A stretch of 64,000 nucleotides of DNA from Taklimakanibacter lacteus (GCA_003576695.1 QOZQ01000005.1:427496-491495); one strand, 5' to 3'. Numbered from the stretch's first letter, positions 1 through 8,918 are shown. Program-made: numbers and translations. Notes: generated from the letters alone by a model not told the origin.

Positions 1-473
1 GATATGCGCTGCAGGCCCGCATCACCGTCAACGGACAGTTGTGGTTCATCACCACCACCCGCCATTCGATCTTCGGCGGCGGGCGCGACGAGACCGACAT
101 CTCGGTCGTGCGCGTGAGGTCGGGGGCATCCGAGGTCTCCGGTCCGCGCGGCAAGTGGCTCTGCGAGTCGATCCGCGGCCACGGCGTCATCGACACTGCG
201 CAGACCCTGATCGAGATCGCCGCCGACGGCAGGGTGACCGGCAGCGGCGGCTGCAACCGCATCAGCGGCCGGGCCGAGATCCAGAGCGAGCGCATCACCT
301 TCGGGCCGATGATCTCGACCAAGATGGCCTGCGCTCCCGCCGTCATGGACCAGGAGAGCAAGTTCATGGCGGCGCTGGGCGACGTCCAGCGATTCAAGGT
401 CGATGGCGACAAGGGCAAGCTCATCCTGTTCGGCGCCACCGGCCGGCCCCTTCTCGTGCTCGCCCGGATGTGA
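1..473 (+). CDS. YbaY/META-domain protein, 5' end outside window
   Basis: The frame is open from the window edge (first full codon at base 3) to TGA at 471-473, so the start lies upstream. The first visible residues (ARITVNGQLWFITTTRHSI) resemble the end of a YbaY/YscW-type lipoprotein domain. The rest is a META (HslJ-like) domain: GKWLCESIRGHGVID, then GSGGCNRISG, and the conserved F-GPMISTKMACA stretch with its methionine and cysteine. This is a known two-domain arrangement in envelope lipoproteins, so the full protein is probably an outer-membrane or periplasmic lipoprotein. No enzymatic role is known. The META domain call is firm; the YbaY part is less so because most of it is missing. 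Confidence 0.75.
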   Translation, partial: YALQARITVNGQLWFITTTRHSIFGGGRDETDISVVRVRSGASEVSGPRGKWLCESIRGHGVIDTAQTLIEIAADGRVTGSGGCNRISGRAEIQSERITFGPMISTKMACAPAVMDQESKFMAALGDVQRFKVDGDKGKLILFGATGRPLLVLARM

Positions 474-556
474 GCGGACAGACCGGCGCAGGCTTTTTTT
501 TGCCGCAGGGAGGGAGTAGGTCTGGGCCCTGGCTAGCAGGATTCGCAAACCCTTTC

Positions 557-1432
557 ATGACCGTTGGCGTTCTCAGAAATCTCCTTCCATGCCTGATCGC
601 CGTGGCGGGCCTTGCCCTTCCCGCATCCGCCCAGGACACGAATGCGCCCGCGGCGGCCACGGCAGCCACCGAAGAGGCGGCCATCCTGCCGCGCTTCCGC
701 CATATCGATGTCGGCGGCAAGCCGGCGAGCTTCGTGCGGGAGTCGATCATCCTGCTCATCGATGAGGATTTCCCGCCCTTCAGCTATGCCGGTCCCGAAG
801 GCGAGCCCAAGGGCATCGCCGTCGATGCGGCCGAGGCCGCCTGCCAGGAACTCAGGACCAAATGCCAGATCGTGCTCACCTCCTGGGAGGCGCTGTCGGG
901 CGATCTCAACGGGGTCAGCAACGTCGTCGCCGGCTTGCGTGTCGATGACAAGGCGCTGGCGCGCTTCCAGCCCACAAGGCCGATCTACCGCGCGGTCGGG
1001 CGCTTCGCGGTGCGCAAGGAAAGCGACATCACCCAGGTGACGCCGGAGCTGCTCGCGGCCAAGCGCATCGGCGTCATCGAGGGCAGCGGCTATGAGGCCT
1101 GGCTCAAGAAGAATTTCGCCGATGCGGTGATCGTGCCCTATCCCAGCCTCAGCGAGCTCCAGGAGGCGCTGCGCACCGCCAAGGTCGAGGTCCTGTTCGG
1201 CGACGGGCTGCAGCTCGTCTACTGGATGCGCGGCGGCGCCTCGCAGGAGTGCTGCAAATATATCGAGGGCGGCTATTTCGACGATGCCTCCTTCAGCCGG
1301 CCCTATGTGTTCCTCATCCGCCGCGGCGATGAGGAGCTGCGGCAGGCCTTCGACTATGCGCTCGACCAGCTGCAGGAGACGGGCGCCTTCGCCAAAATCT
1401 TCGCGCGCTATGTGCCGGGACGGTTCTGGTAA
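557..1432 (+). CDS. Periplasmic solute-binding protein, family 3 (amino-acid type)
   Basis: A 291-residue secreted protein. The ATG at 557 gives a classic Sec signal peptide (MTVGVLRNLLPCLIAVAGLALPASAQ); the same frame is open further upstream but only with unlikely arginine-rich sequence. The mature part fits a type II periplasmic binding fold of the amino-acid (SBP_bac_3) family: LLIDEDFPPFSYAGPEGEPKGIAVD near the start, the usual hinge segment around KRIGVIEGSGYEAWLKKNF, and a C-terminal LRQAFDYALDQLQETG. A CC pair (SQECCKY) in the C-terminal half is unusual. No permease or ATPase genes are adjacent, so it is an orphan receptor or serves a transporter encoded elsewhere. The ligand cannot be inferred. 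Confidence 0.85.
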   Translation: MTVGVLRNLLPCLIAVAGLALPASAQDTNAPAAATAATEEAAILPRFRHIDVGGKPASFVRESIILLIDEDFPPFSYAGPEGEPKGIAVDAAEAACQELRTKCQIVLTSWEALSGDLNGVSNVVAGLRVDDKALARFQPTRPIYRAVGRFAVRKESDITQVTPELLAAKRIGVIEGSGYEAWLKKNFADAVIVPYPSLSELQEALRTAKVEVLFGDGLQLVYWMRGGASQECCKYIEGGYFDDASFSRPYVFLIRRGDEELRQAFDYALDQLQETGAFAKIFARYVPGRFW

Positions 1433-1441
1433 TTTTGAGGC

Positions 1442-1639
1442 AATCTCCCTCCGCCGCGCGAAGCGCGGGGAGGGTGGCCGCCCGCAGGGCGGACGGGTGG
1501 GGTCCCTCCGCCGACAAGTGTTCGCCACTTGGGCTGTAACAAGCCAATCCTTTGCTTAAGAGACCTCGCTTGCGGAGACACCCCACCCGTCGCGCGTTCC
1601 GCGCGCCACCCTCCCCGCCTGCGGTGGTGGAGGGAGAAT
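1442..1639. repeat. Long palindromic intergenic repeat, copy A1
   Basis: About 198 bases with complementary ends. The left arm (1444-1506) begins with a ctccctccgcc block and ends with gacgggtggggt. The right arm (1578-1636) begins with accccacccgtc and ends with ggagggag. Each arm contains smaller hairpins (gcgcgaagcgc; cgcccgcagggcg). Near relatives lie at 7034-7233 and 21131-21290. It sits between two genes whose 3' ends converge, where such elements usually lie in Rhizobiales, and could end transcription from both sides. Confidence 0.85.
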
Positions 1640-1664
1640 GGATGCGCATCATTTTCATCGCGCT

Positions 1665-3269
1665 CTAAGCAAACCACCACCGGTCGAAGAACATGCGGCC
1701 GTCGCATTCGTAATTGTCGGCGAGCCTGCCATGCCGCACCTTGGCGCTGGTGGCAAAGACGTCATTGGCGAAGAGCGGAATGACGACACCGCCCTCATCG
1801 CGAACCAGAAGCTGCAGGTCGCGATACATGGCCGCGCGCTTGCCCGCATCGAGCTCGGATCTCGCCTCGGCCAGGATCTTGTTGAATTTCTCGTTGCTCC
1901 AGGCGCTGTCGTTCCAGCTGGCGCCGGTGGAATAGGCTTGCGAGAGGATGTCGTCGGGCGTCGGCGTGCCGAACCAGTAGGCGGCGCACCAGGGCTTCTT
2001 CTGCCAGATATTCGTCCAGTAGCCGTCATTGGGCTCCTGGATGACATTGATGGCGATGTCGGCCTTCTTGGCCTGTGCCGCATAGAGGATGGCGGTATCG
2101 ACAGCCCCGGTGAAGGCGGCATTGGCGGCGCTCAGATCGACGGCGAGCGAGGCGAGGCCCGCCTGCTTCAGATGGAACTTCGCCTTGTCCGGATCATAGA
2201 CGCGCTGCTCGATATCGGCGGCGAAGAAGGGATAGGCCGGCGTCAGCGGATGATCATTGCCGACCGTGCCATGCCCGAAGAGGATGGTCTTGAGCAGCGC
2301 CTCGCGATCGATGGCATGCTTCAAGGCGAGGCGCACATTGTTGTCGGTGAAGGGCGCGACATTGGTGAGCATCGGGAAGGTGTAGTGCAGCTTGCCGCGC
2401 ACCTCCTCGACGATGATGCCCACCGTCTGCTTCAGCCGGTCGACGGTCTTGAGATCGAGCCGGTCGATGCCGTCGACCTCGTTGGTGAGCAAGGCATTCT
2501 GGCGCGCCGCCGTGTCCTGTATCGAGAGCAATTCGCCGCTGTCGAAATGGCCACGTCCCGCCTGCCAGAAGTTCTTGTTCTTCTCGAGCTCGGTCTTCTC
2601 GCCGGGCTTGAAGGATTTCAGCCGGTAGGCGCCGGTGCCGATGCCGGATTGCCAGTCGATCGTCCCGTCATCCCTGGCGGGATATATGCCGAAGCTGAAA
2701 GTCGAGAGCTTGAAGGGGATGTCGGCGTCACCCGATTTGAGCCTGATCACGACGGCATGATCGCCATCCGCCTCGATCGAGGTTATGGGATCGACGATCG
2801 GCTTGACCGATGAGGTCGATTTCTCGCCGCGATGATGATTGATCGAGGCGACGACATCCTTGGCGGTGAAGCTCCTGCCATTGTGGAACTCGACGCCCTT
2901 GCGCAACTTGAATGTCCATTTGGTGGCCCCTTCCGACGCCTCCCAGCTTTCGGCCAGCTTGGGCTGCAGCGACCCGTCGGTCGCCACCTCGGTCAGCATG
3001 TTGGTGATCGCATAGGCGACTACAGTCGTGTAGCCATTGTTCACATGCGCCGGATCGAGCGTGTCGGCGGCTTCGCCATGCGCCATGGCAAAGCGCATAT
3101 GGCCGCCGGCCTTCGGCGTCTCTTCGGCGAAAGCCGGCCCTGCCAAGGTCGATCCCGCCGCGGCGGACAGGCCCAGGAGGCTTAGCCCGCCCAGGAACTC
3201 GCGCCTGTCCATGCGTCCCGATTTCATCTCATGTGCCAGCCGGCGCTTGAATGCGTCATCGCTTTTCAT
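1665..3269 (-). CDS. TAT-exported ABC substrate-binding protein, family 5
   Basis: A 534-residue family 5 (dipeptide/oligopeptide/nickel) periplasmic binding protein. The N-terminus carries a twin-arginine signal (MDRREFLGGLSLLGLSAAAG, about residues 20-40) and a signal-peptide cleavage site near AGPAFA. Family landmarks follow: DTLDPAHVNNGYTTVV, LAESWEASEGATKWTFKLRKG, VEFHNGRSFTAKDVVASI, GTGAYRLKSFKPGE and LALKHAIDREALL. It is the last gene of a minus-strand group with the cyclodeaminase-like gene (68 bases upstream) and the DmdA/GcvT-like gene. No permease or ATPase genes follow; the next sequence is repeat A1. It therefore looks like an orphan receptor, perhaps from a truncated uptake operon. 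The ligand is unknown. Confidence 0.9.
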   Translation of the reverse strand: MKSDDAFKRRLAHEMKSGRMDRREFLGGLSLLGLSAAAGSTLAGPAFAEETPKAGGHMRFAMAHGEAADTLDPAHVNNGYTTVVAYAITNMLTEVATDGSLQPKLAESWEASEGATKWTFKLRKGVEFHNGRSFTAKDVVASINHHRGEKSTSSVKPIVDPITSIEADGDHAVVIRLKSGDADIPFKLSTFSFGIYPARDDGTIDWQSGIGTGAYRLKSFKPGEKTELEKNKNFWQAGRGHFDSGELLSIQDTAARQNALLTNEVDGIDRLDLKTVDRLKQTVGIIVEEVRGKLHYTFPMLTNVAPFTDNNVRLALKHAIDREALLKTILFGHGTVGNDHPLTPAYPFFAADIEQRVYDPDKAKFHLKQAGLASLAVDLSAANAAFTGAVDTAILYAAQAKKADIAINVIQEPNDGYWTNIWQKKPWCAAYWFGTPTPDDILSQAYSTGASWNDSAWSNEKFNKILAEARSELDAGKRAAMYRDLQLLVRDEGGVVIPLFANDVFATSAKVRHGRLADNYECDGRMFFDRWWFA

Positions 3270-3337
3270 GTCTGTATCCCTTCCTCAGCAATAATCGTTC
3301 TTTCCCATTTCAGTTCGCGGCTCGGGCAATGGCGTCG

Positions 3338-4342
3338 CTACCACAGCGAAACCTTCCGCCCGGCCCCCTTTTGCAGAGCCCGGTCATAAAGATGGCGGCC
3401 GAGGACGATGTCGCTGATGGCGAAGCCACGGTGCCAGAAGACAATCCGTTCATGGTCGTTTTCACGGGCCGGACGGGCGCCTGAGACGACCTGGCCGATC
3501 TCGGCATGCACATGCTCGCGGCGCAGGCGGCCGTCCTTGATGAGTGAATGGAAGGTTCCGCCTTCGCAGCACTGCCGCCAGTCATCGACGATCATCTTGT
3601 CGGCGGCGAGAGGCAGCGCCGGATCGACCGCCATGATCCAGCCATAGGTGATGAGGAGAGCGCCGGGCTTGACCATATGGTCGGCGATGAGGATCTGCGG
3701 CGTCTCCAGACGCGTCGCCTCGACGATGATGTCGGCATCGGCAACCGCATCCTCGATATGCGCGACGCTCAGCGTCTTGATCCCGAGCTCGGCCTCGATC
3801 TCATGGGCCAGCGCATCGCGCGTCTCCGGCCGCTTGCTGGCAATGCGCACCTCGCTCAGATCGAACGAGCCGGCAATGGCGCGGATATTCGCCGCCGCCG
3901 TGCCGCGCGCCCCGATATGGGCGAGGATCTTCGCCTTGGGCGCGGCCAGCCGGCGCGCGCCGATGCCGGTCACCGCACCGGTCCTGAGCCAGGTCAGATC
4001 GGTCGCATCCATGATGCAGAGCGGAATGCCGGTGCGTGGTTCATAGAGCGTCAGCAAGGCGATCTCGGAGGGCAGGCCATGGCGATAATTGTCGACATAG
4101 TCGCCAATGACCTTCACGCCGGCCGTATCGATCGGCCCGGCATAGCCCATCAGGATATTGAAATGGCCATTGTAGCGGTCATCGAGGTGAATATGGCCCT
4201 TGGGCGGCAGGACCACCTCACCCGCGCCATGCGCCCGCAATCCCGTCTCGATGATATCCATGATCTGGGGCATCGCGGGCGTCAGGCCGGCAATTTCCCG
4301 GCGGTTGAGAAAGAGGAGATCGAGCTGGGGGGACTGCGGCAT
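3338..4342 (-). CDS. Ornithine cyclodeaminase / mu-crystallin family protein
   Basis: 334 residues, the normal length for the OCD/mu-crystallin family of NAD(P)-dependent enzymes (ornithine cyclodeaminase, alanine or lysine dehydrogenase, ketimine reductase). Visible landmarks are GVKVIGDYVDNYRHGLPSEI, the very conserved CIMDATDLTWLRTGAVTGIG and a nucleotide-binding beta-alpha unit around AHIGARGTAAANIRAI. The usual GxGxQ is replaced by GARGT, which weakens any prediction of substrate. The start ATG overlaps the stop of the upstream methyltransferase-like gene by one base (TGATG), so the two are translationally coupled and probably act on related nitrogen compounds. The exact reaction is not predictable. 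Confidence 0.88.
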   Translation of the reverse strand: MPQSPQLDLLFLNRREIAGLTPAMPQIMDIIETGLRAHGAGEVVLPPKGHIHLDDRYNGHFNILMGYAGPIDTAGVKVIGDYVDNYRHGLPSEIALLTLYEPRTGIPLCIMDATDLTWLRTGAVTGIGARRLAAPKAKILAHIGARGTAAANIRAIAGSFDLSEVRIASKRPETRDALAHEIEAELGIKTLSVAHIEDAVADADIIVEATRLETPQILIADHMVKPGALLITYGWIMAVDPALPLAADKMIVDDWRQCCEGGTFHSLIKDGRLRREHVHAEIGQVVSGARPARENDHERIVFWHRGFAISDIVLGRHLYDRALQKGAGRKVSLW

Positions 4343-5499
4343 CAGCGCCTCGGCTCACGCTTGCCGGCATCGAAGAAGGGCCGTTTCGCGACGCGGGCAC
4401 GCTGATCCCCCGACTTGCCGGCGACACTGAGCAGCGTGCCGAGGCCTGACGCCCCGGCGTCGATGCGGGCATAGCCGATCATGCGCTTCAGCCGTGGCGA
4501 ATGGACTACGACCGTGGTGCGCCCGACCGGCACGCCGTCCCGGCTCACGACCCGCCCGCCAAAGGCGGCCGCCTCGCCGGTTGCAGCACCCTCTTCGAAT
4601 TCAAGCCCGACGAGCTTCCAGCTCACTCCTTCGGTAGCAATGCGCCGCAAGGCCGATTTGCCGATGAAATCGACCGGCTTGTCGAGATCGACGAGGCGCT
4701 CGAGCCCGACATGGAACGGCGTCGATCGGGCGGGAAAATCGGAGCGCATGGCAATGATGCCGGCTTCGACGCGGCGTATGGTGTTGGGCCCGGTCACTCG
4801 CAAATTGGACGGCTTGCCCGCTTCCTTCACCCGGTCCCACAATTCGGCGGCGCGCGACGTGTCGCGTAAATAGATCTCATAGCCCAGGTCGCCGCTCCAG
4901 CCTGTGCGCGTCACCATGAGCGGCATGCCGTCGAACTCGGTCTCGATCAGATGATAATATTTGAGGTCGGCGACCTTCTCGCCGAACAGGCGCACCATGA
5001 TGTCACGCGATTTGTTGCCCTGGATCTGGATGGGGGCGGCTTCCGGCTCCGCGATCTTGACATCCATGCCGGCAAAGCAGGCAACGCCCTTGGCCCAGAG
5101 CAGGAGGTCGCTGTCGGCGGCGGACAGCCAGTATCTGTCGCTGTCCAGCCGGTTGAGAACCGGGTCGTTGAGAATATAGCCGTCATTGTCGGTGATCACG
5201 ACATAGCGGCATTGGCCGACGGCGCAGCTCTTCAGGCTGCGCGGAACCAGCAATTCCAGGAAGGCCTCGGCATCGGGGCCCGAAATCTCGACCTGGCGCT
5301 CGGCGGCGACGTCCCACAATGTCGCATCATTGACGAGCGCCCAGTATTCCTCGGTCTGGTCGCCGTAGCGATACGGCATGAACATGTGGTTGAGGACGAT
5401 ATAGGACGCCGCACCATCGCGATGCGCGCAATCGAAAAAGGGAGATTTTTCCAGAGATTGGTCGAGTACGCCAATAAGCACGATTGACCTGCCTTTCAT
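4342..5499 (-). CDS. DmdA/GcvT-like tetrahydrofolate-dependent methyltransferase
   Basis: 385 residues of the GcvT/DmdA aminomethyltransferase family. The N-terminal half resembles dimethylsulfoniopropionate demethylase more than glycine-cleavage T protein: YIVLNHMFMPYRYG, then EYWALVNDATLWDVAAERQ, VGQCRYVVITDNDGYILNDPV and SAADSDLLLWAKGVA. Next come IQIQGNKSRDIMVRLFG, the TRTGWSGDLGYEIYL motif and a C-terminal GcvT_C domain with VGRTTVVVHSPRLKRMIGYA. Such enzymes move methyl or methylene groups from small methylated amines or sulfonium compounds to tetrahydrofolate. It is the first gene of the operon and is read divergently from the HTH gene at 5650, the likely regulator. True DmdA activity is not established; GcvT paralogues acting on betaine-like substrates look similar. 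Confidence 0.8.
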   Translation of the reverse strand: MKGRSIVLIGVLDQSLEKSPFFDCAHRDGAASYIVLNHMFMPYRYGDQTEEYWALVNDATLWDVAAERQVEISGPDAEAFLELLVPRSLKSCAVGQCRYVVITDNDGYILNDPVLNRLDSDRYWLSAADSDLLLWAKGVACFAGMDVKIAEPEAAPIQIQGNKSRDIMVRLFGEKVADLKYYHLIETEFDGMPLMVTRTGWSGDLGYEIYLRDTSRAAELWDRVKEAGKPSNLRVTGPNTIRRVEAGIIAMRSDFPARSTPFHVGLERLVDLDKPVDFIGKSALRRIATEGVSWKLVGLEFEEGAATGEAAAFGGRVVSRDGVPVGRTTVVVHSPRLKRMIGYARIDAGASGLGTLLSVAGKSGDQRARVAKRPFFDAGKREPRR

Positions 5500-5649
5500 C
5501 AGGCAGATCGGACCGTGGACAGTGATTTTCAGACTTTACTCGAGCGCCCGAAAGCTAAGCGAACTACTTTCAGTCGTCAATGAAATTTGCTTTTTCGGCG
5601 GCGGGTTGCGCCCTAATCTCCGTTTTTAGCGGCACCTTGGTTGAAGTTC

Positions 5650-6480
5650 ATGTCTCGCAGCAGCGTAGAATTCGTCGAAAACTTGCGGTTCCTCTGCGCG
5701 CATTTCAGCTCCGTCGCCGAGGTCTGCCGCAGCCTCGGCATGAACCGCCAGCAATTCAACAAATATCTCAATGGGCATTCGGAGCCGTCGCTGCACAATC
5801 TCAAGCGCATCACCGACTTCTTCGGGGTCGACGAATATGAGATCACCTTGCCGCACAAGGAATTTGTTCGTCTCGTCAGACCGAAGCGCGGCCAGGTGCG
5901 CGAGACCCAGCTCCTCGAGCAGCTGTTCAGCCAGATCGACCTGGCGAGTGGTGAATCACAGGCGGCACTCGCCGCCTATAGCGGGACCTATGCGGCCTAT
6001 ATCTGCTCGCCGGTCTGGTCCAATCACATCGTGCGCGCGCTGACCACGGTGAGCTTCGACGGCCAGAGCTGCCTCACCAAGAGCCTGCAGCGCCTCTATC
6101 TGCCGGGCGGCAGCCGCTCGATGAAAGTCGTCCAGAAATTCAATGGCTTCGTGCGCAATATCCGCGACCGGCTCTATGTCATCGAATATGAGGCGAGCTC
6201 GCGGGATCTCGCTTCGTTCACGATCCTCTATCCCTCGCATCGCCGGCAGCTGCAGTTCCTCACCGGCATCATGGTGACCGTCGCGAGCGGCGGCAGCCGG
6301 CAGCCCTTCTCAACGCGTGTGGTCTATCAATATCTCGGCAAGGATATCGATTTGAGGCGCGAGATCGCGCGCTGCCATCTCTATCCGGTCGACAGCCCGG
6401 ACGTGCCGGAGGAAGTCCGCAGCCGCATTGCCGACCGTTCCGATCCGGCGCGGAATTTCCTGCTGGCGCAATCCTACTAA
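5650..6480 (+). CDS. Cro/C1-type HTH transcriptional regulator
   Basis: 276 residues from the ATG at 5650; an in-frame TTG at 5641 is an alternative start. The first 60 residues form a Cro/C1-type helix-turn-helix (FSSVAEVCRSLGMNRQQFNKYLNGHSE, then LKRITDFFGVDEYEI). The roughly 200-residue remainder is a conserved but unnamed sensing region (YSGTYAAYICSPVWSNHIVRA; FNGFVRNIRDRLYVIEYE). It is divergent from the methyltransferase/cyclodeaminase/binding-protein operon across a 150-base gap, so it probably controls that operon and itself. The effector is unknown. This is not a phage-type repressor; there is no peptidase domain. Confidence 0.85.
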   Translation: MSRSSVEFVENLRFLCAHFSSVAEVCRSLGMNRQQFNKYLNGHSEPSLHNLKRITDFFGVDEYEITLPHKEFVRLVRPKRGQVRETQLLEQLFSQIDLASGESQAALAAYSGTYAAYICSPVWSNHIVRALTTVSFDGQSCLTKSLQRLYLPGGSRSMKVVQKFNGFVRNIRDRLYVIEYEASSRDLASFTILYPSHRRQLQFLTGIMVTVASGGSRQPFSTRVVYQYLGKDIDLRREIARCHLYPVDSPDVPEEVRSRIADRSDPARNFLLAQSY

Positions 6481-6659
6481 TCCTTCTCGACAGGACGCGA
6501 GTTGACGCGCAAGCGCTGCGATCAGCTGCGTCATCCCAAATCTCGCGAAATGGCAGCGGCGGCTTCGACCGGTTACGCTTCCCCCGTCAGATCGGCGTTG
6601 GACGGTGCTTTACTCGAGCAAGGAATGCACTGAACGTTTCGTCGGGGATCAAGTACTTA

Positions 6660-7028
6660 ATGACGCCACTCAACAGCTGCCGCCTGTTCCTCGGGGCCTG
6701 GGAGGACTCATCGCCCGAGGCGATCAGCCGCCTGTTTGCCGAGATGGGCGTCTTCACCAATCCGTTGCAGCCCAGGCCGCTGATCGGCCCGCGGCAGATA
6801 TTCGATGCCGTCTCGGTGGGACTGGCGAAGATCGAGAATGTCACCATCCGGGTGTCCAACGCTTGGGAGCAAGGCTCGCAAGCCTGCGTCGAAGGCGAGT
6901 TCCTGGCGCGCAAGCGCGGCGATGGCGGTCGCTTCGACTTTCCCTTCATGCTGGTGCTCGAATTGGAGGAAGGCAGCGACAAGATCAGCCGCCTCAGCGA
7001 ATATTTCGATACCGCCAGACTGCGCTAG
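6660..7028 (+). CDS. SnoaL/NTF2-like small protein
   Basis: 122 residues compatible with an NTF2-like (SnoaL) cone fold: an N-terminal helix (CRLFLGAWEDSSPEAISRLFAEMGVFTNP), a GPRQIFDAVSVGLAKIENVTI segment and a closing strand pair (FPFMLVLELEEGSDKISRLSEYFD), which is the characteristic end of polyketide-cyclase-like or ketosteroid-isomerase-like proteins. The ribosome site is weak (gggg at about 6645). The gene stands alone, flanked by a gene-free 179-base stretch upstream and repeat A2 downstream. Members of this fold have very varied roles, so no reaction is claimed. Confidence 0.7.
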   Translation: MTPLNSCRLFLGAWEDSSPEAISRLFAEMGVFTNPLQPRPLIGPRQIFDAVSVGLAKIENVTIRVSNAWEQGSQACVEGEFLARKRGDGGRFDFPFMLVLELEEGSDKISRLSEYFDTARLR

Positions 7029-7033
7029 GGCGA

Positions 7034-7233
7034 AATCTCCCTCCGCCGCGCAAAGCGCGGGGAGGGTGGCCGCCCGCAGGGCGGACGGGTGGGGTCTCTC
7101 CGTCGACAAGTGTCCAATACCTGGCTTGAACCGCTTGCAGGTTTTTTTGCTGCTTAATCTCCCTCGCATAGACACCCCACCCGTCGCGCGTTCCGCGCGC
7201 CACCCTCCCCGCCTTCGGCGGCGGAGGGAGAAT
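7034..7233. repeat. Long palindromic intergenic repeat, copy A2
   Basis: About 200 bases, nearly identical in its outer arms to copy A1. The left arm is 7036-7095 and the right arm 7171-7230, both with the same gcccgcagggc and gcgcgttccgcgcgc inner hairpins. The centre (7096-7170) differs from A1 but keeps the cgacaagtgt and cttaa pieces. It lies between the convergent SnoaL-like gene and pyrD. Confidence 0.85.
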
Positions 7234-7253
7234 CGGCGCACGCATGAGGATGT

Positions 7254-8309
7254 TTAGACCTTGCGGCCGACAGCGTCTGCGATACTGGCCAGGCCTTCCG
7301 TCCGCAGCTTTCGGGCCAGCCCTGAGACAATCTCCTCGATCAGCGCCGGCCCCTTGAAGACGAGCGCCGAATAGAGCTGCAGGAGGCTCGCTCCCGCCTC
7401 GATCTTGGCGAAAGCGGCCTCGGCGCTGTCGATGCCGCCGACACCGATGATCGGCATGTGCTTGCCCAGCCTTCCGTAAAGCTCAGCCAGCATGCGCGTC
7501 GACGGCGCGAAGAGCGGCTTGCCCGACAGGCCGCCGGTCTCGCTCCTATGCGCCGAGCGCAGAGGCGGGCGGGCGATCGTCGTATTTGAGACGATGACGC
7601 CATCGACCCGCATGGCGAGAAACACGTCCGCCATGTCGTCGAGATCGGCATCGGCGAGATCGGGCGCGATCTTCACCAGGAGCGGCGGGCAAGCGCGTTT
7701 CGCCCGCGCCTCGTTCAACCGGCCCAGCAACGCCTCGAGCTCAGGCTTCGACTGCAGATTGCGCAAGCCCGGCGTGTTGGGGGAAGAGATGTTCACCGTC
7801 AGATAGCTTGCAAGGCCGGCAAAAGTCTCGAGGCCTTTGACATAGTCGCCGATGCGGTCGGACGAGTCCTTGTTGGCGCCGATATTGACGCCGATGATGC
7901 CGCCCGCGGCGCGGCGCGCCTCCAGCCGGCGGCGCAAGGCGTCATGGCCTTCATTGTTGAAGCCTATGCGGTTGATGACCGCTTCGTCCTCGGCGAGACG
8001 GAACAGGCGCGGCCGCGGATTGCCCTCCTGCGGGCGCGGCGTGACGGTGCCCAGCTCGACGAAGCTCAGGCCCTGCGCCAGCATCGGGTCGGGCACTTCG
8101 CCGTTCTTGTCGAAACCCGCAGCAAGCCCCAGCGGATGGGCGAAGGAGAGGCCGAAGGCCGCGACGGCGAGCGCGGCCGGCGGCGCCGGCGGCGTATGCC
8201 GGGGCGCGAGGCTCAGTGTCTTGATGGTGAAACGATGCGCGCTTTCGGCGTCGAGCGCATGGAGCAGCGGGCGCAGAAGCGGGAAAGCCAGCCGGGCCAG
8301 CGCCATCAC
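7254..8309 (-). CDS. pyrD: Dihydroorotate dehydrogenase (quinone), class 2
   Basis: 351 residues. It catalyses the FMN-dependent oxidation of dihydroorotate to orotate in pyrimidine synthesis, passing electrons to membrane quinone. Class 2 membership is shown by the N-terminal membrane-associating extension (LLRPLLHALDAESAHRFTIKTL) before the barrel. Landmarks are GFDKNGEVPDP, NRIGFNNEG, the catalytic-serine segment VNISSPNTPGLRNLQ, KIAPDLAD, VSNTTI and the phosphate-binding VGGIDSAEAAFAKIEAGAS. The start codon overlaps the end of the DUF952 gene by four bases, so the two are one transcript. The call is firm. Confidence 0.97.
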   Translation of the reverse strand: MMALARLAFPLLRPLLHALDAESAHRFTIKTLSLAPRHTPPAPPAALAVAAFGLSFAHPLGLAAGFDKNGEVPDPMLAQGLSFVELGTVTPRPQEGNPRPRLFRLAEDEAVINRIGFNNEGHDALRRRLEARRAAGGIIGVNIGANKDSSDRIGDYVKGLETFAGLASYLTVNISSPNTPGLRNLQSKPELEALLGRLNEARAKRACPPLLVKIAPDLADADLDDMADVFLAMRVDGVIVSNTTIARPPLRSAHRSETGGLSGKPLFAPSTRMLAELYGRLGKHMPIIGVGGIDSAEAAFAKIEAGASLLQLYSALVFKGPALIEEIVSGLARKLRTEGLASIADAVGRKV

Positions 8310-8647
8310 GGAATGCCTTCGGGAAAGAGATGCGCCGTGTCATGCCAGGGCAGCGGCACAACCGCGTGAGCCTTGTTCACATCGAGCGCGCCATAGAGAT
8401 GCGGGAAGAGATCGCCGCCCCGAGACTTTTCCCAGCGCAGCCCCTGCCCCAGAGTGTCCGCCTCGATGGCGATGAGAACGAGGTCGCTGCGCCCGGCGAA
8501 ATGCCGGCGCGCCGTCTCGCGCAGCTGGGGGCCGGCTGAAAAGTGGATGAAGCCATCGCGCAGATCGACCGCCGAACCCTGAAAAACGCCGTCGATCAAG
8601 GCTTTTTCCCACTCCTCGCGGTCGCAGATCTTGTAGATCACCGGCAT
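8306..8647 (-). CDS. DUF952 family protein
   Basis: 113 residues, the normal length for DUF952. Typical segments are YKICDREEWEKA, the conserved LRDGFIHFS and a C-terminal FPHLYGALDVNKAHAVVPLPW. DUF952 proteins are small and related in fold to ADP-ribosyltransferase-like domains; their role is unknown. The gene is directly upstream of pyrD with a four-base overlap (ATGA), an arrangement found in many Rhizobiales, which suggests co-expression but not function. Confidence 0.9.
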   Translation of the reverse strand: MPVIYKICDREEWEKALIDGVFQGSAVDLRDGFIHFSAGPQLRETARRHFAGRSDLVLIAIEADTLGQGLRWEKSRGGDLFPHLYGALDVNKAHAVVPLPWHDTAHLFPEGIP

Positions 8648-8869
8648 CCGGGCCCCTTTTCGGGTGAGGCTTTAGACCATCCGGCAGCGCCTCGGAACGG
8701 CAAAAACACGGCTTTGCGCAGGGTTTTGCGGGACTCGACAAAGTCCACTACTTAAGGTATTATTCCTATAAATACGAAAACACAGAACTACCCAGACGCG
8801 GCGAGCGGGAGGCGAGCGTTTTTCGCAGCACTCCCGCTCCAACTTAAAAAAGTCGGATCATCTGAACGT

Positions 8870-8889
8870 TCCGGATCGCGACATCCGGA
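8870..8889. promoter_or_regulatory. Possible operator upstream of the S24-type regulator gene
   Basis: Two identical tccgga hexamers (8870-8875 and 8884-8889), each itself palindromic, are separated by eight bases and centred 14 bases apart. They lie 30-49 bases before the regulator's ATG, where an autoregulatory site would be expected. There is no direct evidence of binding. Confidence 0.3.
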
Positions 8890-8918
8890 GCGTAAGCGAT
8901 CCAGAGCGGAGCGTTGTC

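Noticed and set aside
1442..1639. Family A palindromes as CRISPR or IS elements
   Set aside because: There is no regular spacing, no spacers, no transposase frame and no target duplication; the structure is that of long palindromic intergenic repeats.
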